From Alitta virens (Eukaryota > Annelida > Polychaeta > Phyllodocida > Nereididae): a DNA stretch of 64,000 nt. Shown in pieces: positions 45,019-57,821 of this stretch. The DNA is taken from the NCBI GenBank assembly GCA_932294295.1, contig OW028578.1:35999685-36063684 (forward strand), read 5' to 3'. The translations under genes were made by a program, and so were the position numbers. The notes below the pieces were generated by a model. The model made no database searches. It worked only from the letters and a program-made list of their open reading frames with translations, and was not told where the DNA came from. Each line of letters starts with the position of its first letter. Position 1 is the stretch's first letter.

Positions 45019-48000
45019 TTAAAATGTCTGCATTGTAGACACATGGCTACTTTTCTGAGAGGAAGCCTCAGGAGTATTCCGGCATCTTAAGTTTGGCAAG
45101 CCAAAGATGAAAAAAATGAAAACCCCTTGAAATATCTTAGTGATAACAAAAGGATACCACAATATACCTAATCCTGTAATAGCAGGAAGCAATCCAAGAA
45201 GCCATGTTATGCCTGAGAACATAAAGAGACAGCAGTATGTGCGGAAAATCTGACGTTGATTCACATGATAACCTTGGTTAATGTCTCTGAAAGTCATACA
45301 TAATGAAATAGCACATCGAGCTAAAAATACTGTATTTATCATTACGAGGAAAACCACCGGAGCAGCAAAAGTGTATAGTAATATGTATTTTTGTACATTC
45401 GATATCCAGCAATGATCAGTGTCTCCATACTGAAACCAGTTTGTTTCAAACAAATCACAACATAAACAAGGAACAATGACAACTAGAGGGCTCAGCCATG
45501 CATATGCCAAGTAGCTGTAAAATTTATTTTTGTATTTGCAACACTGATAAAATGTTAAATCAGTGAATGTTTTTGACATTCGATATGACATAGTGTTAAG
45601 CCAGGTGAAGGTGGATAACCAAAAGTAATGTTGCATGGCAGCTACTGCTTTGCATATGTGAGGATGGAAAGTGAAGCCATCATTACTTTGAAGAAGAACT
45701 TGAGCCACTGTAAGTGCTGTGATATAATTCATCATCATCTTTCCCGGAATTGTCCTAAGATTTCTTTTACACAAATAAATGGTGAGTGTTGTGACAAGAG
45801 AAGATACTGAAAGATCAGATCCAATTACAGTTAACACACTCAATGGTGTTATGACTGGTGCTGCATTATGAGAACATATAATAGCTCGCCCATCAGGTAA
45901 GATGGCATACTGTGAAGGTTTTACTAACTTTCTAAGTTTGTGAACAAAAATTGAATCATTGACAGTGGAATAACCACTAAATGGCACAACAGACTTGTTA
46001 CACAACTGAATATCAAGATAACAAGTTACAAATTCACCAACAGGTTTGCGATCCATCCTTCCAGAAATCTTCCAGTTTACTTTTTCAGGGTAAAAATAGT
46101 ACCCATTGAATTTATCTTCGAACACCTTTGGTGCAATACTATTCCATGCAACAGGAATGTGATGTACATTCCCATGATTTGTAATGCACTGATTGTGAAA
46201 TTCATATTTGTCAACAAATATGAAAGCAATTTCTCCATATCCATAAGGGTAATATGTATCAATTTTATCCAGAAACGCAAACAAAGATTGATGAGACAGG
46301 CTTAGAGCATCTGATATCAAACATGATATTTTGGATTCATTAAGCGCGAATGACGGAGGATCAAGACACCAAAATTCCTCCATTTGCCACTTCAGATCTT
46401 GTAATGCTTCTTGAACTCTCTTGGGGCGTGGGGTGACTTCTATTACAACAGTTCCATGATTTGATAAATTGGCCCACTTATTATGTAATGTGCTATTCTC
46501 CTTTTCACCACTATCATGGTTATATATAGAATTTTATTGACCTCAGAGCATCAAAGAGATACATGTGTCATAAAAAATAAAATACAAGGATAAAAAAATA
46601 AAAATAAACATATATATAATGATTAAGTAAAATAAAAGAACAATCTACATGAACATAATTTAGTTACATATTAAAAGCATCTTTTGATAATTATGTACAA
46701 CTATAAGCATATGAAAAAAAAAACAAGGCACCATCAGGGTAATTAGCAGAAATATATGCACCATAGAAGATTAATACTGAATACAAATAAGCAGCAGGAG
46801 TGGGTATTTACATATGTACAGATTTTATATTGTCTATTTAGGAACTATATATAATAATAATAATAGTAAAAATTATTATATGTACAAATCCTTATTTGGA
46901 GCAGCAATAAATTAAATAAACAAGCCTATCAACATCCAAATATATTTACAAACAAATAATCAAGCATGCACCATGCAACCACAAATCAAACCATGTGAGT
47001 CCGCATGTCCAGTGCCTACAGCTACCCATGACCATGTGGTGAACTTTATGAATGAAAATGTACATTAAACGATATTATCAGTTTTTAGGACTATGTTTAA
47101 AAATTTACCTAATGCATAAATGATTTCTGAGTTTTTATTAATCATTATTTTTAAGAGTTGTTCTTTGGGGTGAAAGATAGTGAAGTCTTCAATATGTTTA
47201 TAAGCTACTTGGTAGAGATCCATTCTAGCTGTTTCCCAATTTCTACAAATTATCAAACAATGAAACTCATCTTCAGTGTCATTTGTGTCGCATCTTTTAC
47301 AAATGTGCTCTTCAGCTACTACATAAGGTCTCTTGTGTCTTCCTAATTCTATATGGAGATTATGAGAACTCAGTCTAAATCTGGCTATACTACGATGCAG
47401 ATACTTAGGTAGGTTGTAATTTAAATAAGATTCTAGACATAGTTCCTTTTTGAAGAGTTTGTAAGTTCTAAGCTTAGGATTTTTTACATTGTCATTAATA
47501 TCCGTTAACATTTTGCTTTGTGCCTGTTCATACAACTTAGTGATAATTGAAGATGGGATTTCATCATCATTAATATTTATGCTATCTGTAACCTGATGTA
47601 TCCTAGTTAGCCAGCATGGCTGGTTGTTGCGATAAAGGGATACTTGAACGTCATAGCATTTGCGTAATAATAAGGGACAATTTTCAGATTTTAGCCTATT
47701 CCAGTATTTAATAGCAGAAGCTTGCTGTCTATATATCAATGGGAATCTGCCTGTATCTGCTAGTACAGCAACAGATGATGTTTGGTTTCTCACACCTAAT
47801 AGGTTCTTAAGGAATTTGAGCTGTATCCTTTCCAATACGTCTATTTCTTTTTTATTTGGAAACCAGATTTCACTATTATAGTCCAAAATTGGCAAAATGT
47901 GTGTATCAAACATTTTAAGGCTTATTTTATATATTGTGAAACAGTGTGGCTTCAGTAAAACTTGGTGTGATTGATAGAGAATCTTAGTTTCGTTTCCATG

Positions 48001-48986
48001 TTTATTTTTTATCGGCTTTGCAATTGGATTGCCATGAAGGTCCATCAAAATGTTGAATGTTGTATAGTATGACAATCCGTCTGAATGCTCCTTTTCTGGC
48101 ATGTAGTTTCTCCACTGCTTCATATGAATGAGTTCACCCATTTCAAGTTCTGCGCAAAACACATTCTTGAATATCTTGTTACCGACCATAACCAAGGAGG
48201 AGTATAAATTACACATTGTTTTCAAAATTACCTCTCTTTTGCTCATATCAGAAACAGCAGACCCAGGAACAGATCTGGGCATTGCAGAATTGCTTCCTGA
48301 AGACATTATCAGACATTTCCTTTCCTTAAGGAACATCGACAGTGCACTTACCAACTACGCAGTATTTGTTCAACAATGACAAGTATTGGTTCACTTTTTC
48401 ATCGTGTTCAACACTTGTAATGATAGTATCTGCTATCCTGGGACACCTGAAACTTAACGCTACTGGATAAAGAAATTGGATGTGTATCATTGTTCAATGC
48501 ACATTGGTAATTACAAAATATGGAAATATCGTCATTTTCAACATGAACTACTGAATTCTCTATATCTTAAGTGCAATGTTTTACTTTGTTTTGAGCTGTA
48601 CTATTATTATTGCGGTGGAGACAATTTGTAACTTTAGCATATCTATCCCATGCAACTGGCAAGCATTCTTTAGTGGCATCAAGTTCAAAATTACTGTGCA
48701 AATGACGCGTTTTAAGGGCAAATTGCACTATGAAATCAGCCAGATTAGGAGGAACATGGTTTCTTTTTTGCACCTGAAAGTTGCCAGCATCCTTTTTTAT
48801 AAGTTTGTAAAGATTTAATTTCTTGAAACAATATGTTGAAAAATCATAACAGCAGTCACCAAATTCTATGCATTTCTTATCACAGCTGCAATACTTCACT
48901 TTTGGATAAGAACTATATCCGCATATTCCATGACAGCTGATATAATTAAAATATGACCATGAAATATTAAACCTTGATGATGCCAT
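45019..48986 (-). pseudogene. somatomedin-B / 7TM (family B-like) receptor split by a LINE
   Basis: The N-terminal frame (48986-48567) encodes a somatomedin-B-like domain: Cys pairs ending in CSCDKKCIEFGDCC. It stops at a TAA near 48568. Further in-frame ectodomain pieces follow: one with RCPRIADTI (about 48450-48352), then one across an apparent 55-nt intron (48351-48297, GTAAGT...TTCAG), with NKIFKNVFCAE, a block typical of this receptor family. The frame then meets a LINE (46528-47926) and resumes at 46527, through 454 residues ending at 45019. That part has seven membrane segments; FSGITWLLGLLPAI and KIFQGVFIFF in TM6-TM7 are family B/adhesion-Methuselah features. Proteins of this type are presumed cell-surface signalling receptors. 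No signal peptide is seen, so a first exon is missing or upstream. The gene looks inactivated. Confidence 0.8.
46528..47926 (-). mobile_element. 5'-truncated non-LTR retrotransposon (LINE) in the receptor coding sequence
   Basis: The open frame ending at 47065 encodes the C-terminal end of a LINE polyprotein. It has a thumb-like stretch (FDTHILPILDYNSEIWF, then ERIQLKFLKNLLGV) and a later Cys/His region with CKRCDTNDTEDEFHCLIICR. The RT catalytic region is absent, so the copy is truncated. About 540 bp of 3' UTR follow. TTATATAT occurs at both junctions (46520-46527 and 47927-47934) and is the likely target duplication. Confidence 0.8.
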
Positions 48987-49290
48987 GGCTCATAATGAAG
49001 AAGGATCTCTGACTGTAAACCAGTTATCCTCATCATACATGTTAAAAATTATATTTTCTGAAATTGAGGAAAGAAAATATTTAAGAATTCATCACAAAAA
49101 TAGTGTTCAATTGTCCTAGTAAATTGATTATCCAACGAAGTTAAACAGGTCTGAATTAGGCTTGAGTATAGTGCAATCTCATTTAAACCGGTGTTGGGCT
49201 AATTGACTGTAATCTCTGCCATTTGCATACAGGCATCAGCTGCAAATTAAGTATCGAATGACACAGAATATAATAAGAGTTTAGATTACC
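48987..49290. other. 5' flank of the split receptor gene
   Basis: An in-frame stop lies immediately upstream of the ATG at 48986. The minus strand reads TGTTTACAG at about 49011-49020, a plausible acceptor for a missing upstream exon that would carry the signal peptide. I could not identify that exon. Confidence 0.3.
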
Positions 49291-49545
49291 CACTCCACCA
49301 AACACTGGAAAACACACTGCAGCACAGGAGGGCCTGAACTGGGCCTGGCCAGGAAAACACTCTCCAGCCAAGAGGGGCCTGACCTGAAAAACACACTGCA
49401 GCACAGGAGGGCCTGACCTGGGCCTTGCCAGAAAAACACTCTGCAGCCTTTAGTGGCCTGATCTGGGAACATTAAGCAGGAAAACACTTTGGAAAACACT
49501 CTACAGTGCAGAAGGGCCTGACCTGCACCTGTGAGTTGTGGGCAT
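49291..49545. repeat. about 45-bp minisatellite
   Basis: Units contain GGAAAACACTCTGCAGC, then ACAGGAGGGCCTGACCTG and GGCCTGGCCAG. About five imperfect copies are present. The minus-strand ORFs of 73 and 101 codons across it are repeat-driven. Confidence 0.85.
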
Positions 49546-49767
49546 TGAGAATTTACCGTATCTTGAAAGACATAAATCGCTATCATTACACATAGTTGAG
49601 TTTATTCAAATTTATATAGCGCGCATCTTTATATAGAAATACATACGGTGGCACTTCACCATTAAACCGTAACAAATGGAAATTTGATTGATAAAATCAT
49701 ATGAAAGGATATAAAACTAAAAATATACAAGGGGTGTTCACAAAGTCATGACTATTTTTTATATATA
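49546..49767. other. short intergenic stretch, nothing recognised
   Basis: AT-rich sequence. A short phrase GGGTGTTCACAAAGTCATGAC near 49733 resembles a mariner-type terminus but has no partner that I could find. Confidence 0.3.
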
Positions 49768-50411
49768 CAGGGTGCGGCCTAAAAACTTGCACTGGGCATC
49801 TACTCTTTCGGGATAGCTCTAGGTTACTCAAATGCTTATGAGGTCTTTCAAAGTTCTGCCACAGTTAGTTAGGGGTATAAGCAATTGGTCATTGTGATCT
49901 TTTTGATCTTGTAATGTCAGACAATATCAGTGTCTGAATTATTGAAATCTACCATTAATCTGGAAAAAATCACATGATTTTCAAGAGGATGGGCCAGTTA
50001 ATAAGACAAAAAATACTGAAATATGATCAGAATCCAAAATGGCACTTTCCACCTCAAAGGTGTCAATGGTCTACCTCCTTATTAAAATTGAATCTATTTG
50101 CCCTATTTTTGGCGGCAAACGTCAAGAAAGGTGTCTGTAACACATCTGTATGATCAGTGACATAATCAAATGCTTGTATTACAAAGGCCGAGGGGAAAAT
50201 GGCCTGAAGGTGTGATAAGTGTGCATGTGCTATTTTTAGATCCATATTACCTATAATTCTTGAGGAAACAAGAAAATATATTCATAAAGATAATTTAGGA
50301 CTATTATTACGTTTGTGTGTATGATTGCAGCTGCATGCGATCATTGTCATTTGAGATGATAACAAAAGAGGTAGCAGTAGCTGCTGGTGCAAGTTTTTAT
50401 GGCGCACCTTG
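49768..50411. mobile_element. Tc1/mariner-like non-autonomous element
   Basis: The ends CAGGGTGCGGCCTAAAAACT and, reversed, CAAGGTGCGCCATAAAAACT agree at about 23 of 28 positions overall and are flanked by TA on both sides (49766-49767 and 50412-50413). The 644-bp interior has only one 60-codon frame on the minus strand and no transposase motif. TA duplication and the terminus fit the Tc1/mariner superfamily. Confidence 0.75.
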
Positions 50412-51746
50412 TAGACAGTTAATTATAATTGACATAGACAGATGATGTTTGCCAAACAAAATTCAGGTAACACACATAAATACGCAAAATATCTGCTCAT
50501 TCTGATAAAGTAAAACCTTTTTTTTATGTTGCCATGGAACCCAGTCTTTGTGGTATGATGGATGCAGTTCAGATATCACATAATTTAACCTTTAAACATC
50601 AAACACAATACTGTAAAATTTGCCTTTCAAGCCACTGTAACTATATTATTGCCTAAATTAGTAAACATTTACAACTATATAAATATTTCTATTTGGATGG
50701 CAGCTTTATTGCAATCCTACCTTTATGATAAATCTGCTGAATGGAATGGATAATCATCAATATCCTGATGAAGGCTGTTCTTTTAAACATCAATATAATC
50801 TCCTGGACTCTGGTCAATGAATTTCCTGTAATATATAATCAGCTGAAAATTACATCATTCAAAGTGATTAACTTTTATGTATGAGCCACTGAACTCAACT
50901 AAAGATTAAGTCACAGTATAAATAACTCGGAATTAAATGATTTCTTTCATGATATTATATAAAACTGATGTCTTCAAAGAAAGAATAAGAAACCAATTCT
51001 AAAACATCATTTTAAATGGTACAGCAAACAAGCTTTCCTTCTGAGACTTTCACCATTTAATAATTTGTCAATGAATACTAAAATTAAGTAAATGATAACA
51101 TCACCTGTCTTGGTCCCAACAACAAAATATTTATATCAAGGATGCTAACTAGCACTGGGAGAGTTCAAAATCCTGTGAAAAACTAGAAAGAATTAAAATA
51201 AAGAACGAATGACTTTATATATGTCAGAAGGCCCACAGTAATGCTAGAACATAATAGGGGCTTATTGCCAAATTAAATATATTATTGCACTACAAGAACA
51301 TCACTTACAGCAGAATTGAAGATATCTGAGAAATATACAGATCATACATGAAATCACAATCATATTACCAGATCATGGTAATTATTGGAAATATAATACT
51401 GTCAAAATTGGAATAATTCAGAGAAATCTTCAATGTACATCTCTTCTTATGAAACTTAATAACTCAATTGTGTATCAGATAAACTCTACCTTATTTCAGT
51501 TTACAGTATGAAATAAATATACAGCCATTTGATATTTTGATATGAACGAATCCCAAATTCGTGCAACATAGGACGCTCCCTCCTGTCGCTGGTGTGTCCA
51601 TCCACAGTATTCTGTGAAATGTGTTAATCACAATTTCCTGTGAAAAAAAGAAGGAAAAAGGCTAGGTATAATATTCAATTGGCGCAGCTTAATAGTGGGT
51701 TTACAATGCAATAGGTCTGCCGTGTATATTCTTTTTATACTTCATA

Positions 51747-51925
51747 CAGCGCACTGGGCTTTCAACCACTGGGTCCCGGGTTTGATTCTCGGTCGAGCCT
51801 AAGTTGGATGGCTGTTTCATCCTTCGTCTCATTGCCATGGTTCCTGCCTGTCCCAATTAGCCCAACTGGGTCAGAAATACAGGACGTAAAGCCCTAATCA
51901 CACACACACACACACAATATACTTC
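51747..51925 (+). mobile_element. tRNA-derived SINE, family 1 (left arm copy)
   Basis: The plus strand starts within the tRNA-like head (GCGCACTGGGCTTTCAACCA, B box GGTTTGATTCTC). It continues through GGATGGCTGTTTCATCCTTC and ends GGACGTAAAGCCCTAATC followed by a (CA)n tail. The same copy, inverted, is at 62688-62845 as part of the duplication. Confidence 0.85.
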
Positions 51926-52856
51926 ATACATATATGCTCACTGCACTATCTAATTACGCTAATTATGCTAATAATACAATAATGCCTTAGGAATAATATG
52001 TTAATGCCTAAGCTTGAAGCCAAAGTCCATTTTTCATGTGAAACATGACATTGTAAACACATACAAAATGTGAATATGCCAAAGGATAAGTGGACACTTT
52101 AAATTTTTAGATCAGCCTGCCTCATTTAGGCCTACCTGAACTGACGAAAGGTAAACCTTTCCTACCTGTTCAACTCCTGTACATATATATCATTTGAGGG
52201 TGTACATATCTCATGTCCCACAATGTAATCATTGTGTAATTTGGTTGTACCACTGAATATAATGTTAGTGTGTTATTTTCATTTTCCTTGATTACGATTC
52301 AATAAAAAATAGCGCATCATCCACAATTCGTCTAACGAATTAATGCCAGTTAATTATTTATTAGGCGATAACCTTAGCTTTAGACAAAGTTTTAATTTTA
52401 AAAATCGGATGAAAACTGACAAAATCATAAAATAAAACGTACTGGCAAGTCAGATCTTTAGAATTGCCTGCTTATACAGCGCAGGAGCGGACGTTTGTGG
52501 GAGCACAATCACAAAATCTGTTTGATCCGCTGTTTGCCACCAACCTACCTGCCTTCTCATGCCTCCACCTGGCTTAATGTTTAATCGGTATGAACTACAC
52601 TAAACGATGGACTGCTACTCTGTAAAGTGAGATCACTTTTAAAGTTTTGAATCGAGCGTGGCTCTTCATGATGTTGGCCACGATGTGCCATAACTTATCT
52701 GCCTTCTCCTATTCATATCTCGCTTAATACTTGGTCTATTGTCGATCTGAATACATGGAATGAAAGTTTAAGAGCTACACTATACAACTAGATTAATGAG
52801 TTTAATGTATGCAGCCTATCTTCCACACCAATTCGTTTAAACTTTTTGAATGGATG
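51926..52856. other. non-coding part of the left-arm insertion
   Basis: A block at about 52605-52735 (GGACTGCTACTCTGTAAAG, then GTGGCTCTTCATGATGTTGGCC, then CTGCCTTCTCCTATTCAT) is similar to the reverse complement of about 57430-57545 and partly to 61345-61420. It is therefore another repeat present in several orientations. No gene is supported. Confidence 0.4.
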
Positions 52857-55800
52857 AACTCAGAACTCAGAACATATTTATTTCATATTACACATATAAA
52901 TCATTGATACACTTTAACATATAAGAAAATAAGAATGTAATTAAAGATAATACATGTAATATGAGGGGACATCTCTAAGATATTTGATATATCGCTACTG
53001 AGATGCCCCCCATGGTTTCCTGAGGACTCCCACCAATTCCATCACACCTAGATCCTACTATTTTATATCCTTTGTCGATGTGCTTCTATTTGATACACAG
53101 ATGATGAAGATGTCTTCATGAAACGATATTCAGTTAAATGAAATTCACATACTTTGCAGTATTTTCTGATTGATAAAATGAAATTCACATATTATGTAGG
53201 AGATGTATGGTTGAAGTATAAGGAGTCGACACTGGAGTTTCATAAGTTTATTTCACTCAATCGTAGAACAACAGGTGAATAAGAACATATGCAACCCTGT
53301 GAATAACCACAACCTCCTAGGTGAAACTTGTCTTAGTACATCTGAGTGACCTTTGACCTCAAATTTGTAATCATTGTAAAAATGTAGACATGTTAACTGT
53401 CTGAAGCTTTGTAGTGAAGTCAATTTTAGACTGGGTTTTTAGAGGAAGCTTGCCATAAAGTGTGAAAGCTGCAGAGCTTGAACAAAAGACTCTCACACCC
53501 AAACTGACAAATAAACAATTGTACATACAATGCAATACACAATCAGTTGTGTATTACATATTATATTACAAAATATTTTCAGTTGATATAGTGGAATAGC
53601 TGGTATGAATCCCTTGAATAAATGTTCATGGACTGCTGGATCAAATTTAATTGGTTTGAATAGTATTTAAGTTCCTGTTCATATTTTAATTCTGGATGTG
53701 GTTATACCAAGAGGTAAAGAAATAAAAAGAAGAATCCCATACAGGGAAACGAAAGACACACAAAGGAGGGATTAAGGAACGGAAAAGAAGAATCCCAAGA
53801 GGCAATGCGATAGAACACAACTAGGTAAATACAAAGGCAGGAAAAAGAAGAGAAGACGGTATCAGCCAATCATGAACCATTTTGACAGATATAGCAATTC
53901 ATTATTGTGCAATTTTCCGAGTAATTACATATAAAATAATTTTTTATATACTGTGAAAAACTAGAGATACTCTGAGTATAAATCTTTTCTTTGATACAGG
54001 TTGGACAGCTGTTTAAGATTTTTGGTAACCTAAAGCAAATACTATTATTAACAAAGAAATGTCTACTAGACAGGGATTCCAAACTATCTGCATTTCTGGT
54101 TTCATAATTGTGTCTATCTGAGTTTCTGTTATATTGTAGGGATAAAAAATAGTGTGGGAGGGTTCTATTTTCGAATTTGTAGGAAAATTTAAGTTCTTGC
54201 AGTGCACATAGGTCAGAGATTTTAAGTAATTGAAGTCCTTTGAAAATTGGATTGGTATGAGCATTGTATTTATCCTTTATAATAAGTTTTACTGATTTAT
54301 TTTTCAATTTAAATAACCTATTGCTTTTGGTGCCCCATGCTCAAATGCCATAATTCATATAAGGTAAGATCAGAGAGTTATACCGATATTTTCTGTTGAG
54401 TTGCGTGTATGTGAGGCTTCCAAGAGAGATGGGAATCCAGAATGATTCCCAAGTAGTTAAATTTGTCAACAAATTCAATGACAACATCATCAATTTTAAT
54501 GTTTATGTTTTCAACGTGCCTCCTGGGATTATACAATAACATAGCCCTAGTCTTATTAACATTCAGTGATAATTTATTCAACCTAAACCAGTCATTTATA
54601 TTCTTTAGTTCACTATTGATTTTATCCTCTAAATTTTGATTGAAATTGCCAAATGTATTAAGAGTTGCAGAAAGTACTGTATCATCAGCATAAATAATCA
54701 GCTTAAAAAGTATGGTTACCATGTTGCTATCATTTATATAAATAATAAATAACAGGGGCCCCAGAATTGATCCCTGTGGCACTCCAGTACTAAGTATTCG
54801 AAAATCTGATTGTTTGCAATTAAAATCCACATACTGGTTTCTCTCTGACAGCAAATGACTAAGTAAGAGTAGAGAATTACCTGACACACCATAATAAGTC
54901 AATTTATTTATTAGAATTTCATGATCCAAAGTATCAAAAGCTTTCGAAAGATCTAGATAAATATTGATTGGTATTTCATTATTATCCATTTTTGAAACTA
55001 TTCTGTTTATAATTTCCAAAGTTGCCAACTCAGTTGAATGGTTAGTTCTATAACCGTAGTGGTTATCATATAAAAAATCAAATCTATTGAAATAATCGTA
55101 TAACTGAAAATGCATTACTTTTTCAATAACTTTGGATATACTGGGTAAAACTGAGACTGGTCTATAATTATCAAAAACATAATTTTCATTTTTCTTGAAT
55201 AGTGGCAGTTCTTTTTGCTTTTTCAGCTTGTTTGGAAAAATGCCTGTATTTATAGACTGATTTATAATTAAAGTCAAAGATTCAAGAAATTTAAATTTTT
55301 TTAAGTTTCAATAACTTATTAGATAATCTATCAATTCCGCAGCTTGATTTTGATTTCAGTTTATCTATTATTTCTATCACTTTCTGTTTGTTTATTTCAC
55401 TAAATTCAAAATAGTTATAAGTAGGGTTATTCAGATAATCTCTGTAGGATTTGTTAGCCAGGTAAGAATAGCACTTGCTAATCTAGGTCCAATTTCAGTG
55501 AAATATGTATTAAATTTGTTTACAACTATTGTTGGATCACTTTCAGGAAGATCATTTATCAGGAAATATTTTGGAATCTTATCTTTTTTGTGATTTTTAT
55601 TTAAAATTTCTTTTAATGTTGTCCATGTGCTCTTTATGTCATATTTAAAATTTTCAAAGCATTTATTGTAGTAAGTTTTCTTTGCCAGTAGAATATTTTG
55701 TCTTAGAATTCTATAATATGTTTGTAAATTTGTCGTATACTCATTGTAATCTGAACTATTGCTAGGAGTAGCTCTGAGTTTATCATATAATTTATCCCTA

Positions 55801-56220
55801 AATTTGATGGATCTCATAATGCCGGCAGTTATCCATTTGCTCTTTTTATGTTTATACTTATTGTAGCGGACTAATTTTACAGGAAGATGTTTGTTCAGAG
55901 CATTTTGTATTATATCATTGAGCAAGTTATAGTTCACATTTGGATCAGTACCTATAACTGTGCAAAATTTATCAGTAGTGCAATTTAATCCAATTTCATT
56001 TTTGAAATTATCTTCGGCTATTAGAGTGTTTGTAAAAATTTGAATAAATTTTAGATTTTCATTTGTTATAGAAAGATAATCTAAAGTTACAAAATATGGT
56101 TGGTGGTCAGAAATATTATAATTGAGAATTCCAGCTGTTGTCTTAGAGAAATCGGAGGATAACTTAAAATAGTTAAGATCAGACGCATGACGCTTGTCAT
56201 GAGGTTTGCCTCGCTGTTCG
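52857..56220 (-). mobile_element. CR1/L2-like (jockey group) LINE, 5'-truncated and degenerate
   Basis: Going 5' to 3' on the minus strand: the end of an AP endonuclease domain with SDHQPYFVTL (about 56110), a linker frame (55937-55431), then a reverse transcriptase frame (55277-54378). The latter contains NYRPVSVLPSISKVIEK, YLDLSKAFDTLDHEIL, GVPQGSILGPLLFIIYIND and the catalytic IIYADDT. A C-terminal frame ends at 53870. Frameshifts and stops separate these frames, so it is inactive. The outer 3' end at 52857 has GAACTC repeats like the fragment at 13848. The 3' UTR would be about 1 kb and could include other repeats. Confidence 0.85.
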
Positions 56221-57440
56221 AGAATCTTGTATTAAGAAAAACACCAAGGGTACCCTTTGCGCATGTGCGAGATCGTCATTTATATATAATCACAGAAACG
56301 GCTTTTGCTTGTTAAATTGCTATGTAATCCAGTCATCTAGATCACAGAAACGGCATATGCTTGCTAATTTATATTTAATTGAAGATCTGACACATTATCT
56401 AAGCTCAGAAAACACTCACTCGCAAAAAAGATTTTTGAACACTGAGAAGCTTTTATTGGGGAACCATGTCCTCCTTCAATGGACTTGTGGAAGAGTAAAC
56501 ATCACCTTACTTCAATATGGACTGTTGGCATTTGTGTATTTAGGTTGAATAATTGGAGATAAACTTCTTGTAAAGCTGATACTTTTGTTTCACTCGAATA
56601 GACATCTGTCAATTAGGTGATTATGAAATAACACAATCACCTATAAAACATGTATATTCGACGTATCTGATAAATAATTACAATGTACAATGTTTGAATG
56701 TTTATAATATTAATACTAGAAAAAAATTTCACATAAATTTAGATTAATTTTGAGATTGCAAGAACAGCCACTTAAGGGACATAGCGTCTCTGGGCTGACT
56801 TCCACACAAAAAATCCAAATATCACCTTTAGCTCTGGGTAATAGCCTGAGACAAATGAATAAGCCTCAGTTTTATTTCAATCTAACACAGCGATAATATG
56901 CAATGCTAATATACTAAAACTAATACAAAGAATGGGAAGACTCACCTTAATTACTAGATCATGCATGTGCATTAGACTATAATTTTGTCAAGTGTGAAAA
57001 TAAAACTGCCATTATTTACACGATCATCTGCATGCTTTGCTTGCCGGACTGTAGTGACACAGTTATGATTGTGATTATTTAAATAGATTTTTGTTGCAAT
57101 GTTACACTCGGCAACATTAAAATTTCCTACACACAACATTGAAATTCGTCATTGCAATAAAGTACAATAGAGAATTTTTAGATGACTGCAGGAGTGTTAG
57201 ATCACTGGCAATGAGATAAACCATTAGTTTTGTGACAAATCATGAAGTTGCAATGTATGAAATTGTGCTGTTTACAGGCTGGGGAATCTCGATGTCATAG
57301 CTAAGTTCAGCGTTGCCGAGTAAACCTTTGAACGTTTTCTGAACACATGTCAATAATGGACTGACCACAGTGACGATATGAAATTCTGTTATGGTGAAAT
57401 GCTTTTAGATTATCATGAAGAGCGTAGCCTGATTTGCAAC

Positions 57441-57821
57441 TTTTATAAATGAATAGGAGAAGGCACAGAAGCCGGTTCTCGGCCAACGTCATTAAGAGCA
57501 TCACCCGATTCACAACTGCATGTAAAAGAGCAGCAGGTCTACATCATGTTTTTGATCCAGTAAATAGACTAAGATAAGAGGCTGGAGAAGGCCGCAGTAA
57601 AGCAAGTCACGTCCCCGCCTGTGCTATATAACTGTGCTGCACTAAACACCTCGTATAGTGTGCTCTGGGCATTAACTTATTATATAGTACATAGTCTACT
57701 GAAATTACCATTTTGCAAATATGCCAGACTAAAGTTTTGTCATTTTGTAATAATTTCAGACTATGACAACCATGAGGATGGAAACCGACTATATCGTAAA
57801 GTTTTGGTATACTGCTGTTAT
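57441..57821. other. start of the spacer of the inverted duplication
   Basis: The reverse complement of 57430-57600 resembles the block at 52605-52735. ORFs at 57307-57513 and 57607-57957 overlap repeats and show no domain. Confidence 0.35.

Larger units (their letters stand above)
50623..57440. repeat. left arm of a large inverted duplication
   Basis: 50623-51925 matches the reverse complement of about 62665-64000, and about 56281-57440 matches that of about 61385-62655. Long collinear blocks are shared, for example GATGAAGGCTGTTCTTTTAAAC and CAGCCACTTAAGGGACATAG-type sequence. The left arm has an extra 4.35 kb (51926-56280) holding a LINE. Identity is clearly below perfect, with many small indels, so the duplication is not recent. 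The outer end continues beyond the window on the right side. Confidence 0.85.

Noticed and set aside
47065..48354. A single 429-aa novel protein
   Set aside because: Its N-terminal third matches the receptor ectodomain and the rest a LINE C-terminus. It is an insertion chimera, not an independent gene.
57307..57513. Small Cys/His-containing protein conserved in both arms of the inverted duplication
   Set aside because: The right-arm copy differs mostly at amino-acid-changing positions, so the similarity reflects duplication and not coding constraint.
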